A DNA stretch of 35,497 nt from Oligoflexia bacterium (GTDB taxonomy: Bacteria > Bdellovibrionota > UBA1018 > CAIPTA01), in contig JAMLID010000031.1 of the NCBI GenBank assembly GCA_023954355.1, positions 1 to 35,497 of the forward strand. Direction: 5' to 3'. The position numbers were made by a program, and so were the translations under genes. Of the stretch, positions 1 through 8,043 are shown piece after piece. How positions within the stretch are numbered: the stretch's first letter is position 1; the number at the start of each line of letters is the position of its first letter. The notes beneath the pieces were generated by a model. It made no database searches. It was given only the letters and a program-made list of their open reading frames with translations, and was not told where the DNA came from.

Positions 1-307
1 AAAAAGTACAAAACATAATTCAAATCATAGAGCTATGTCTTTAGAATGTTGCTTGAGGCATAAAGACTCATGGTTTGGGTTAATTTGTCCCTCGCAGACT
101 TGGAATCATTTTAGAGTTTTGAATACAGTTTTGCTTTCTCAGTAAGAAATTAACTAGATAAGGCGTGCAAGCGAGATGAAGCAGATTCAATTTTTCATAG
201 CTATAAAATTAAAATTGATGTTACGTTCTATCGTTTAACGCTTTGAGTATTAAGTAGATAGAAAAGAGTTTTCAACTGCCTGGCATTTGCTTTGCATTCG
301 GACTTGC
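1..307. other. Non-coding lead-in upstream of the respiratory operon
   Basis: No open frame of useful length on either strand. The stretch is AT-rich and presumably holds the promoter of the operon that starts at 308. I looked for an FNR-type TTGAT-N4-ATCAA site and for a clear -35/-10 pair and found neither. The true upstream neighbour lies outside the window. Confidence 0.5.
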
Positions 308-1126
308 ATGACTATTATAGTAAAGAGTTCTACGGAAGAATTTCCTCTCATTCAAGATACTCGTTTTGATGTTAAGGATTTTTCAGATCGCTGGCTGAAT
401 GCTCGTATGAGCGCGATTCATTCTGTTTTAGACTCACCACAGGAAAAGGGCAATGCAGAAGAGCACCTACTTTTACAAAAAGTACCTGTAAGCCAAAGAG
501 ATCAATTGCTCAAGGCTGTATTTGATTGCAGTCGTCAGTTAGGAATGGGCTTGTCGCGTTACTTAAGCGTAAGCCTAGGCATTCAAGATTTTGCAGATAT
601 TCTACCATTAGTTTCTTCCTCTTGTTTTGCGAAGCAAGAATGGAGAATGCATAACGATGCGAATGTATCAGAGAAAAGCAAATGCAATTTTATAGAAAAA
701 ACGGGTTCCTTTGGATGTGATTATTGGCGAGAGGCTTTAGATGGCTTAGTTATGGGGGCGAGTGACGATGTCCGTTTAGCTAGGCATAGAAGTGCGGGAC
801 ATGGTGACTCAAATTGCGTTGATGTTCTTTTTTATGACAAAGGAAAAGGACCAATCAAGGGGCAGCATAATGGCGAGATCCCTAGCGAATATTCAGAGGG
901 GCTTCAAGTATTATCGCGGCAGTTTTTAGAAAAAGGAATTACCTTGAAGTGGATGGGCTATACAGAGGGCGTGTTGTTGTATTGTATGGAAGCCGGAACC
1001 AGCCCACTTTGTGGAGCGGGTGGGCAATTGATGCGCGATGTTTTAAGTATTGAAGTGAAAAAATTTTTCCCCAAATTAGTGCTTCGTGATGTTGCACCTC
1101 TTGCCGTGATTGGAGATGGCAAATGA
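308..1126 (+). CDS. Unrecognised Cys/His-containing protein, first gene of the reductase operon
   Basis: A 272-residue soluble protein without signal peptide or membrane segment. I do not recognise a named family with confidence. The best-looking conserved block is about residues 137-170: Cys137 followed by DYWREALDGLVMG, then RHRSAGHGD (159-167) and Cys170 followed by VDVLF. Further Cys lie at 73, 106, 126, 226 and 235. The layout loosely recalls small-molecule or Fe-S sensing domains of the ATC-hydrolase/V4R type, but that is only a guess. A TTG seven codons upstream (287) keeps the frame open; ATG 308 is preferred, although neither start has a convincing Shine-Dalgarno sequence. Its stop overlaps the next start (ATGA), so it is translationally coupled to the Tat-signal gene and the reductase. 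A sensor or maturation role for the enzyme is plausible by context only. Confidence 0.75.
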   Translation: MTIIVKSSTEEFPLIQDTRFDVKDFSDRWLNARMSAIHSVLDSPQEKGNAEEHLLLQKVPVSQRDQLLKAVFDCSRQLGMGLSRYLSVSLGIQDFADILPLVSSSCFAKQEWRMHNDANVSEKSKCNFIEKTGSFGCDYWREALDGLVMGASDDVRLARHRSAGHGDSNCVDVLFYDKGKGPIKGQHNGEIPSEYSEGLQVLSRQFLEKGITLKWMGYTEGVLLYCMEAGTSPLCGAGGQLMRDVLSIEVKKFFPKLVLRDVAPLAVIGDGK

Positions 1127-1479
1127 CAAATTTCTCTCGTCGAAATTTTTTTAAAATACTTGGAGAATCTGTTTTAGATCATACTTCCATCCCAAAAATT
1201 AAATCTAAAGTAGAGTCGAAAGAAAATGTAGACTTTACGCTTGGGCATATTTCGGAATATCAACCTGGCTCGGAAAAGATTTTTTTTCGAACTGATGGAA
1301 CGCTTCGAATTTATTCGTTGGATGAGGGGTTGAAGGCAGAGTGGAAAACGGACGGAGCAGTAAATTTTGTAACTTTATTTATAAAAAAAAATGGTGAGTT
1401 AGCAGTGAATCTAAAGCGAGAATGTAGTCGGACCTCAGTATTTTCTTTAATGACAGGAGAAATGACCGAGGTTGAATAA
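1123..1479 (+). CDS. Small Tat-signal protein preceding the molybdoenzyme alpha subunit
   Basis: 118 residues starting MTNFSRRNFFK, a textbook twin-arginine motif (S-R-R-x-F-x-K) at residues 5-11. The hydrophobic stretch after the RR is very poor (ILGESVLDH), so it may be a vestigial or chaperone-recognised signal rather than a cleaved leader. The body (about 35-118) is beta-rich in appearance, with one Cys near residue 100 and no membrane segment. It overlaps the upstream gene by ATGA and ends 14 bases before the alpha-subunit ATG, so the three genes are one transcription unit. Short Tat-motif proteins next to molybdoenzyme genes are known, for example in formate dehydrogenase loci, with assembly or targeting roles proposed. 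Which role applies here is unknown. The coding call is supported by spacing and by the motif. Confidence 0.75.
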   Translation: MTNFSRRNFFKILGESVLDHTSIPKIKSKVESKENVDFTLGHISEYQPGSEKIFFRTDGTLRIYSLDEGLKAEWKTDGAVNFVTLFIKKNGELAVNLKRECSRTSVFSLMTGEMTEVE

Positions 1480-1493
1480 GTGGGAGATTGGTT

Positions 1494-4400
1494 ATGAGTA
1501 ACGAAAATCAAGGAATGGGTAGACGTTCTTTTCTAAAGGGAATGTTGGCAACAGGATTGGTTGCTGCATCGGGAAAAGCCTTTGGGGCGCCCATTAGGTA
1601 TTTTAAACCTCTAATAATTGATAATCCGTTAGCGCATTATCCAAATCGCGATTGGGAATCAGTCTATCGCAATATTTTTGCTCATGATTCTACATTCACA
1701 TTTCTTTGCGCTCCCAATGATACACACAATTGTTTGTTAAAAACTTATGTAAAAAATGGAGTCGCTGTACGAATCGGACCGACTTATAAATATGGAGAAG
1801 CCACAGATCTTTATGGCAATAAGGCGTCTCATCGATGGGACCCACGTATTTGCCAAAAAGGTTTGGCTCTTGTTAGGCGATTATATGGCGATCGTCGAGT
1901 TAAAGCACCAATGATACGGCGGGGATTTAAAGACTGGGTAGATGCTGGATATCCTAGAGATCCTGCCACAGGAAAGCCAGATCCAAAATATTTTCAGCGA
2001 GGCAAAGACAAGTGGCTTCGTATTAAATGGGATGAGGCTTATGAAATAGCAGCAAAATCTATTGATAATATTGCTCGCACCTACACTGGAAACACTGGAA
2101 AAAAATATCTCAAAGCACAAGGTTATGATGAATCAATGATTGATGGCATTCATGGTGCTGGAATAGAAACCTTTAAGCTGCGAGGTGGGATGGCTCCGTT
2201 GGGAGCAACTCGTATTTTTGGATTGTATCGCTTTGCGAATATGCTGGCATTATTGGATGCCAAAATTCGAAATGTCGGACCAGATGAGGCAGTTGGCGCG
2301 AGAGGTTGGGATAGTTATAGCTGGCATACAGATTTACCTCCAGGTCATCCGATGGTGACTGGATCACAAACAAATGACTTTGAATTGTTTTCGACTGAGC
2401 ACGCAAATGTAATCATCGCTTGGGGCATGAACTGGATAACAACAAAGATGCCTGATTCGCACTGGTTAACGGAAGCTCGCTTAAAGGGCGCGAAAACTGT
2501 CGCAATCACAGTGGAGTATAGTGCAACAGCGACGAAAGTCGATGAAGCTATAATAATAAGACCTGGAAGTGACCCTGCGTTTGCTCTGGGTCTAGCGCAA
2601 GTGATTATGGCAAATAAGCTTTATGATAGTGATTTTGTTCGTGGCAGTACAGATCTTCCCTTTTTGGTAAGAATGGATAATTTGCAACCACTACGACCAG
2701 AAGAAGTGATTAAAGATTACCAAGCCCAACCATTGAAACAGATGAAGTTTCTAAAACAGGGCGAAAAGGCGCCAGGTCTTATGTTGCAACAAGAACAGAT
2801 GGCTCCAGAATCCATGAAGGGTGATTTTGTTCCGTCTGTTATATTCGATAGCAAGTCAAAGAAGTTTCAGGCTGTAAGTCGAGATGAATTTGGTAAAAAT
2901 TTTCTAAAGAAGGGTCAGAATCCAGACTTGCATTATAAGGGTACTGTTACTCTAAAAGACGGGAAAAAAGTTAAAGTTCGAACTGTTTTTGATTTAACAA
3001 GTGAGTATTTAAATAAAAATTTCACTCCGAAAAAAACAGAAGCAGTTACAGGTGCACCCGCTAAAGCGGTAATTTCGCTTGCAAAAACGATTGCAAAAAA
3101 TAAAGAGCGTACTTTGTTTGCTTGTGGAATGGGACCAAACCAATTCTTTAACTCTGACCTCAAGGATAGATCTATTTTTCTAGTTGCGGCATTGACGAGA
3201 AACGTTGGGTTTGCAGGAGGAAATGTTGGCAGCTACGCAGGGAACTATCGTGGAGCCTTGATGAGTGGAGAACCGTCTTATATGGTGGAAGATCCATTTA
3301 ATCCTCAAACAAAAGCAGGCGAGAAAGTTGCTTTAAGAAAAAGCTTCCATTACGAGTCTTTGCATTATTTCAATTATGGAGATCGACCTCTACGTGCGGG
3401 GAATAAATTATTTACAGGAAAGGGGCATACGCCTGCTCCTACAAAAGGGATGTGGCTAAATAATTCTAATTCGGTAATTGGTAATATTAAATGGCATTTC
3501 GATGTTGTGAATAATACCTTACCTAAGCTGGAGTTTATTTGTTATTCCGACTGGTGGTGGACGGGTTCATGCGAGTATTCGGACTTAATTTTCGCTTGTG
3601 ATAGTTGGGCCGAGTTTAAGCAACCAGATATGACTAGCTCGTGCACAAACCCCTTTGTACAGGTTTTTCCAAGAACGCCACTTCCGCGAATTTTTGATAC
3701 TGAGAGTGATATTAATATTATCGCTAATGTTTCTAAAGCACTCGGTAAATTGTCGAATGAGCCCCGTATGGAACAAATGTGGAAGTTTGCTATTGATGGT
3801 AATACGGACGAATATTTACAGCGAATTATTGATAATTCATTTACGCTTAAGGGATATAAGTTCAGTGACTTAGAGGCAAAGGCTAAAGAGGGTATTCCTG
3901 CACTGATGAATAATCGAACCTACCCAAGAATTTCTTCCTATGAGCAGTCAAAATCAGAAGTTCCATGGCATACAAAAACTGGGCGATTAGAGTTTTACCG
4001 CCCAGAGCCTGAGTTTATCGAGTACGGTGAAAATATAGTTGTCTACCGTGAGCCTATTGATTCTACTCATTATGAGCCGAATGTAATAGTGGGTAGGCCG
4101 CATGAAGGTCTTCGTCCAATGCAACCCGAAGCATATGGCTTAAAGAGATCGGATCTTTCCTGTGAGACTCGACAGGTGAGGAACGTTCAGATGTCGGGAG
4201 AAGCCTTAGTAAAATCTAAACATCCGTTAAAAATAAAAATGTACTCACATGTCTATCATACACCTAAGTACAGGCATGGTGCTCACACCACACCTGTAGA
4301 TACAGACTTTACGGCAGTTTGGTTTGGTCCTTTCGGAGATGTGTACCGTCACGATAAACGAATGCCATCTATGGTTGAGGGTTATGTGGACATTAATCCG

Positions 4401-4967
4401 TACGATGCTAAGAAATTAGGTATTGATGATGGGGATTATGTCTATATAGATGCGGATCCAGAAGATCGACCATTTCGTGGCGCTAAGCCTGGAACAGAAG
4501 AACATAAGGTTGCTAGACTTATGTTGCGAGCGCGTTATTACCCAGGTACTCCTAGAGGAGTCGCACGCACTTGGCACAATATGTATGGTGCCTCTTTCGG
4601 TTCCGTTAAAGCGCATGAATCGAGAGCCGATGGTTTAGCAAAAAGTGCAGAAACGAATTATCAGGCTATGTATAGATATGGTAGCCATCAAAGCGCTACG
4701 CGTGCTTGGCTGAAGCCAACATTGATGACGGATACTTTGGTTCATAAAACAATGTTTGGACAGCAAATAGAAAAAGGTTTTGCTCCAGACATTCATTGTC
4801 CCGTAGGTGCTCCAAGAGAATCTTTTGTTAAAATAACTAAGGCAGAAAGTGGTGGCATGGGCGGCAAGGGAAAATGGCGGCCAGCTACTCTTGGTTTTCG
4901 CCCGACTTATGAGAATAAAGCAATGAAAGAGTATCTTAAAGGTAAATTTATGAAGAAGAAGTCATAG
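1494..4967 (+). CDS. Type II DMSO-reductase-family molybdopterin subunit (outward-facing NarG/NxrA-like)
   Basis: 1157-residue catalytic subunit. The Tat signal GRRSFLKG has its RR at 10-11, followed by a hydrophobic segment and an Ala/Gly-rich end near residue 31. ATG 1494 is chosen because GGGAG lies 7 bases upstream; the frame also extends to a TTG at 1488. The N-terminal Fe-S motif is Cys72-x3-Asp76-x3-Cys80-x39-Cys120 (CAPNDTHNC, then DPRICQKG). E. coli NarG has His and three Cys here. The Mo-ligand region reads WHTDLPPGHPM, with Asp280 matching the NarG DLPP motif. It is followed by IIAWGMNW and TKMPDSHWLTEARLKGAK, typical of the type II clade (NarG, SerA, DdhA, NxrA). It is followed directly by beta, gamma and chaperone genes. 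Likely reaction: periplasmic nitrate reduction. Nitrite oxidation, chlorate or selenate reduction cannot be excluded from sequence alone. Confidence 0.93.
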   Translation: MSNENQGMGRRSFLKGMLATGLVAASGKAFGAPIRYFKPLIIDNPLAHYPNRDWESVYRNIFAHDSTFTFLCAPNDTHNCLLKTYVKNGVAVRIGPTYKYGEATDLYGNKASHRWDPRICQKGLALVRRLYGDRRVKAPMIRRGFKDWVDAGYPRDPATGKPDPKYFQRGKDKWLRIKWDEAYEIAAKSIDNIARTYTGNTGKKYLKAQGYDESMIDGIHGAGIETFKLRGGMAPLGATRIFGLYRFANMLALLDAKIRNVGPDEAVGARGWDSYSWHTDLPPGHPMVTGSQTNDFELFSTEHANVIIAWGMNWITTKMPDSHWLTEARLKGAKTVAITVEYSATATKVDEAIIIRPGSDPAFALGLAQVIMANKLYDSDFVRGSTDLPFLVRMDNLQPLRPEEVIKDYQAQPLKQMKFLKQGEKAPGLMLQQEQMAPESMKGDFVPSVIFDSKSKKFQAVSRDEFGKNFLKKGQNPDLHYKGTVTLKDGKKVKVRTVFDLTSEYLNKNFTPKKTEAVTGAPAKAVISLAKTIAKNKERTLFACGMGPNQFFNSDLKDRSIFLVAALTRNVGFAGGNVGSYAGNYRGALMSGEPSYMVEDPFNPQTKAGEKVALRKSFHYESLHYFNYGDRPLRAGNKLFTGKGHTPAPTKGMWLNNSNSVIGNIKWHFDVVNNTLPKLEFICYSDWWWTGSCEYSDLIFACDSWAEFKQPDMTSSCTNPFVQVFPRTPLPRIFDTESDINIIANVSKALGKLSNEPRMEQMWKFAIDGNTDEYLQRIIDNSFTLKGYKFSDLEAKAKEGIPALMNNRTYPRISSYEQSKSEVPWHTKTGRLEFYRPEPEFIEYGENIVVYREPIDSTHYEPNVIVGRPHEGLRPMQPEAYGLKRSDLSCETRQVRNVQMSGEALVKSKHPLKIKMYSHVYHTPKYRHGAHTTPVDTDFTAVWFGPFGDVYRHDKRMPSMVEGYVDINPYDAKKLGIDDGDYVYIDADPEDRPFRGAKPGTEEHKVARLMLRARYYPGTPRGVARTWHNMYGASFGSVKAHESRADGLAKSAETNYQAMYRYGSHQSATRAWLKPTLMTDTLVHKTMFGQQIEKGFAPDIHCPVGAPRESFVKITKAESGGMGGKGKWRPATLGFRPTYENKAMKEYLKGKFMKKKS

Positions 4968-4986
4968 GTAGAGGCAGGAGAGGTTT

Positions 4987-6117
4987 ATGGCAACAGTAAA
5001 AAATTGGCAAATCAGTCGAGACATGGAGTATCCCTACGATGAGCACCGTCCAAAGAGGCAATGGGCAATAATATTTGATTTAAATAAATGTATTGCCTGC
5101 CAAACATGTTCTCTTGCCTGTAAGACGACTTGGACGAGTGGAAAAGGCCAAGAATATATGTTTTGGAATAATGTAGAGACTAAGCCCTATGGGTCGTACC
5201 CTTTAGCTTGGGATGTAAGAGTTCTTGAAAAGCTTGGTAAACAAGAATGGAAAAAAAATGAACCTTACTATGGAAAAACAATATTTGAAGGTGCTGATCC
5301 AACCGAAAAGGCTGTTCACTTTGCTCCTAAAGACGAGGATTGGATGTATCCAAACGTTGGAGAAGATGATTGCGCTGGTACTGTAGTAGCTGGTGATCAT
5401 ATTTCATTACCTCATGACAAATGGTTTTTTTATCTGCCCCGTACTTGTGCCCATTGCACTTATCCTGCATGTTTGGCGGCTTGTCCACGAAAAGCCATTT
5501 ATAAACGAGAAGAAGATGGAATTGTATTGATCGATCAGTCTCGTTGCAAAGGGTATGGAGAGTGTGTGCGAGCGTGTCCTTATAAAAAATCAATGTACAA
5601 TACCTATACAAGAGTAAGCGAAAAATGCGTTGGTTGTTATCCTGCAGTTGAGCAAGGATACCAGCCGATGTGTGTGCAAAATTGTATTGGTAAAATACGA
5701 ATTATGGGATTTGTGAATCCTCCTTGGAAAGCACGTAATAATAATCCAGTAGATTATTTAATTCATAAGCTGGGAATAGCATTGCCTTATTATCCACAAT
5801 TGGGATTAGAGCCTAATATATATTATATTCCGCCAATACATGCAGATCGTGATTATTTAGCACAAATGTTTGGGCCGAATGTTGATTCTGCAATAGCAAA
5901 ATATAAAAAATTAAAAGACGATCCAGTTGCTCAAGGCCTTTTAGTGCTAATGGGGAGTAGTGATCGTATTTTGCATAGTTTCGATGTCGTTGCTGGTCAA
6001 GCAACTGGTTATGATGAAAAAGGCGACAAAATAGTGAGTGTGCCAGTGCATGAGGCTCTAGTCGAGAGACCAGCTTTCGATGCTAAAAATGGAACAATTA
6101 GAAATAATACACCTTAG
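4987..6117 (+). CDS. Four-cluster iron-sulfur beta subunit of the molybdoenzyme (NarH/NxrB-like)
   Basis: 376 residues with four Cys groups in the NarH/DdhB order: Cys35-38-41-45 (CIACQTCSLAC), Cys154-157-162-166, Cys187/193/197 and Cys214-217-229-233. In the third group CKGYGECVRACPYKK, Tyr190 sits where NarH has Trp and a normal [4Fe-4S] site has Cys, so this cluster is probably [3Fe-4S]. By family knowledge the beta subunit passes electrons between the alpha-subunit cluster and the heme of gamma. It has no signal peptide, so it should cross the membrane folded with alpha through Tat. GGCAGGAG precedes the ATG, and the gene starts 19 bases after the alpha stop. It is shorter than NarH of E. 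coli, as expected for the soluble periplasmic type II enzymes. Confidence 0.93.
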   Translation: MATVKNWQISRDMEYPYDEHRPKRQWAIIFDLNKCIACQTCSLACKTTWTSGKGQEYMFWNNVETKPYGSYPLAWDVRVLEKLGKQEWKKNEPYYGKTIFEGADPTEKAVHFAPKDEDWMYPNVGEDDCAGTVVAGDHISLPHDKWFFYLPRTCAHCTYPACLAACPRKAIYKREEDGIVLIDQSRCKGYGECVRACPYKKSMYNTYTRVSEKCVGCYPAVEQGYQPMCVQNCIGKIRIMGFVNPPWKARNNNPVDYLIHKLGIALPYYPQLGLEPNIYYIPPIHADRDYLAQMFGPNVDSAIAKYKKLKDDPVAQGLLVLMGSSDRILHSFDVVAGQATGYDEKGDKIVSVPVHEALVERPAFDAKNGTIRNNTP

Positions 6118-6141
6118 AAGGAAAGGTGAGAGGTGATCGAG

Positions 6142-6993
6142 ATGAAAGTAAATAGTTTTTTTATAGCTTTGGTGATTGTAAATCTGCTTACAGCTGGATC
6201 ACTGAAGGCAGAAATATTGGCGAAAAGTGTAAAGGCAGATCTATCTGCATTCAATAAAGAAGAATCTCTTTGGAAAAATGCGAAAGAAGAAGTTGTTACC
6301 TTAATGATGCAGCCAATGGTTGCTCCAAGACCGAAAGTTACAACGACAGAAAAGATCAAGGTACAGGCAATTCACGATGGAAACTGGTTAGTTTTTCGAA
6401 TCCGATGGGCAGATCCCCGCCGTGATGATGCTGGGAAATTAGGTGAGTTTTCAGATGCTGCTGCGCTGATGTTTCCTGTAAAAGAGGGGCCGCCTCCACC
6501 GATCTTCATGGGTGCAAAAGATAATCCTGTGCATATTTATCACTGGCGAGCGCAGTATCAGTACGATGAAGAGCACGGTAAAAAAGAAATGAAAGATATC
6601 TATCCAAACATGAGTATCGATATGTACCCTATGGAGTTTAAAGATCCAGGAAAGGTGAAGGGCCTTACAAAAGAAAAACGAGAGCAGTATGTACAAGGCC
6701 AGGCAGCAGGAAATCCCCAGTCGTACGCAAAACATGCGGTAGACGAAATTTTTGCTGAAGGATTTGGAACAAGCGCTGTTATTGAGAATGTAGAATCCTA
6801 TGGCAAGGGTGTTTGGAAAAATGGGGAGTGGACACTTATACTCGGTAGGCATATGAGCAGAAAAAATGGTTCGAGCTTATCAGTGGGAAAAGATACACAT
6901 TTGGGTTTTGCCATTTGGCAAGGTAGTCATGATGAAGTGGGCTCAAGAAAGACTGTGACTATGTCTTGGACTCCCATGAAAATAGAAAAATAG
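6142..6993 (+). CDS. Heme b-binding gamma subunit (EbdC/DdhC/NxrC-like)
   Basis: 283 residues from ATG 6142, chosen over GTG 6133 because GAGGTGA ends 5 bases before it and the protein then begins with a compact Sec signal (MKVNSFFIALVIVNLL, predicted cleavage after LKA at 23). The mature part fits the ethylbenzene-dehydrogenase gamma domain: it has the PPPPIFMGAKDNPVHIYHW stretch and the C-terminal GFAIWQGSHDEVGSRK. In this family heme b is held by a Met and a Lys; Met123 and Lys270 are the natural candidates here. It would hand electrons to or take them from a periplasmic carrier such as a c-type cytochrome. It sits between the beta-subunit and chaperone genes with small gaps. No NarI-type membrane subunit is present, which supports a soluble periplasmic complex. 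Confidence 0.88.
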   Translation: MKVNSFFIALVIVNLLTAGSLKAEILAKSVKADLSAFNKEESLWKNAKEEVVTLMMQPMVAPRPKVTTTEKIKVQAIHDGNWLVFRIRWADPRRDDAGKLGEFSDAAALMFPVKEGPPPPIFMGAKDNPVHIYHWRAQYQYDEEHGKKEMKDIYPNMSIDMYPMEFKDPGKVKGLTKEKREQYVQGQAAGNPQSYAKHAVDEIFAEGFGTSAVIENVESYGKGVWKNGEWTLILGRHMSRKNGSSLSVGKDTHLGFAIWQGSHDEVGSRKTVTMSWTPMKIEK

Positions 6994-7002
6994 GAGATGG
7001 TA

Positions 7003-7689
7003 ATGAAGGAAAAATTACGAATAAATGAGTTCATACTTGGGTCCTTATTAACTTCTTATCCAGACGAAGCTTTTTCGGAAAACATGTCTATCATCCTAAA
7101 GGAAGAAACAGATTTATTACCTAAAAACCTAAATGATAAGATAAAAAGCATTATTGAAGACCAAGAGAAATTGGATGATCTACGTTCTGAGTATTTGCGG
7201 CTCTTTGATAGTGGTAGAGGTGTAGCTCCCTTGTATGAAACTGAGTATGGACGACAAAGAGCTTTATTTAAGGCTAATGAACTCTCAGCAATTTCTGGAT
7301 TCTATCATGCGTTTGGCTTCGAACTGGGGGGAGAAGATTCTGCCAGAGAAATGCCCGATCATATTTCTGTAGAGCAAGAGTTTTATGCTTTATTGCTTTT
7401 AAAACAAGAGCATCTTGAGGAAGTGTCTGATCTTACGGGTATAGACATCGTGTTATCGGCAAGAAAAAAATTTATGAGAGATCATCTAGGACGCTTTGTT
7501 TCTTCAATACTTGATCGACCAGGCGTTTGTGAGAGCGAAACCTATTTTGATATTCTTAAATTCGTTGAAAAATTAGTAAGCACAGAGTGTCAATCACTAG
7601 AGGTAAATCCAGAGCGTGCTGCTTGGATTGATGGTGAACAGGAAAGTGGTGAAGTTACCTGCGGTAGTACTGTGGGTTGTTTAAAGTGA
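7003..7689 (+). CDS. TorD/NarJ-family molybdoenzyme assembly chaperone
   Basis: 228 residues, helical, no signal peptide, so cytoplasmic. The family signature is visible at about residues 64-80: EYLRLFDSGRGVAPLYETEYG, read in two parts as YLRLFD plus PLYETEYG. By family knowledge such proteins (DmsD, TorD, NarJ, DdhD) bind the Tat leader of the catalytic subunit and keep it cytoplasmic until the Mo cofactor is inserted. Start ATG 7003 is preferred over ATG 6997 because TAGGAG (6991-6996) is correctly spaced only for 7003. Its position directly after gamma matches the ddhABDC/serABDC-type clusters. The C-terminus has a Cys-containing tail (VTCGSTVGCLK) of unknown meaning. Confidence 0.9.
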   Translation: MKEKLRINEFILGSLLTSYPDEAFSENMSIILKEETDLLPKNLNDKIKSIIEDQEKLDDLRSEYLRLFDSGRGVAPLYETEYGRQRALFKANELSAISGFYHAFGFELGGEDSAREMPDHISVEQEFYALLLLKQEHLEEVSDLTGIDIVLSARKKFMRDHLGRFVSSILDRPGVCESETYFDILKFVEKLVSTECQSLEVNPERAAWIDGEQESGEVTCGSTVGCLK

Positions 7690-7696
7690 GGCAAGT

Positions 7697-7921
7697 ATGT
7701 ATGGATTCAGTATAGGGCACGTAGTTATCGTGGGTATTGTTGTTCTACTTTTCGGTTCTAGAAAGTTGCCTGAATTAGGTGCAAGCCTTGGAAAAGGAAT
7801 GCGCGCTTTTAAAGATGGAATGGAAGGTCGTACAGTTAATAGCGACACAGAGTTATTAGATAGTGAGTTAAATAAAAAAACGTCAAACTCTTCATTGATT
7901 GAAGAGCGACAAAAAAAATAG
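7697..7921 (+). CDS. tatA: TatA/TatE-like twin-arginine translocase component
   Basis: 74 residues with the TatA layout: a short N-terminal transmembrane helix (about residues 4-19), the hinge FGSRKLPELG, an amphipathic helix (SLGKGMRAFKDGME), then a polar tail. TatA oligomers form the export conduit for folded Tat substrates. GAGG lies 5 bases before the ATG, and the gene begins 7 bases after the chaperone stop. It is the last gene before the structured moaA leader. Because the alpha subunit and the 118-residue protein carry RR leaders, this copy is probably dedicated to their export. No tatB or tatC is present, so it must work with a core translocase encoded elsewhere. Confidence 0.9.
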   Translation: MYGFSIGHVVIVGIVVLLFGSRKLPELGASLGKGMRAFKDGMEGRTVNSDTELLDSELNKKTSNSSLIEERQKK

Positions 7922-7925
7922 TGTA

Positions 7926-8043
7926 GTAGCTCTCCGAGTTTTTTTAGCTAAGCCATTATTGGTACGTTAAAAGAACCGCTCGAATACGTCTCGAGCCGGG
8001 GTTAAAAGGGAAACCATTTAACCTCCCAGATTGGAAAGGGGAT
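7926..8043 (+). promoter_or_regulatory. Candidate Moco riboswitch in the moaA leader
   Basis: The 122 bases between tatA and moaA are unusually structured. I see TAGCT/AGCTA (7926-7930 with 7946-7950), CTCGA/TCGAG (7979-7983 with 7991-7995) and a perfect 7-bp stem GGTTAAA/TTTAACC (8000-8006 with 8017-8023). The unpaired signatures CTCTCCGAG (7930-7938) near the 5' end and CCTCCCAGATTGGAAAGGGG (8022-8041) at the 3' end resemble, from memory, the conserved ends of the Moco RNA motif. The last segment doubles as the moaA Shine-Dalgarno region, 2-6 bases before ATG 8044, so ligand binding could mask translation. Location before the first Moco-synthesis gene is the classic context. This is pattern recognition, not a covariance-model result. 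Confidence 0.6.

Noticed and set aside
180..307. FNR/NNR-type operator before the reductase operon
   Set aside because: ATTGATGTTACG gives only one half-site; the second half is not present at the required spacing.
6451..6852. 133-codon minus-strand open frame inside the gamma-subunit gene
   Set aside because: It is fully antisense to a well-supported gene, has no ribosome site, and its composition is what the complement of the gamma frame gives.
7961..8043. Cobalamin riboswitch
   Set aside because: TTAAAAGGGAAACC resembles part of the B12 core, but the downstream GCAACTG-type box is missing and no cobalamin gene follows; Moco context fits better.
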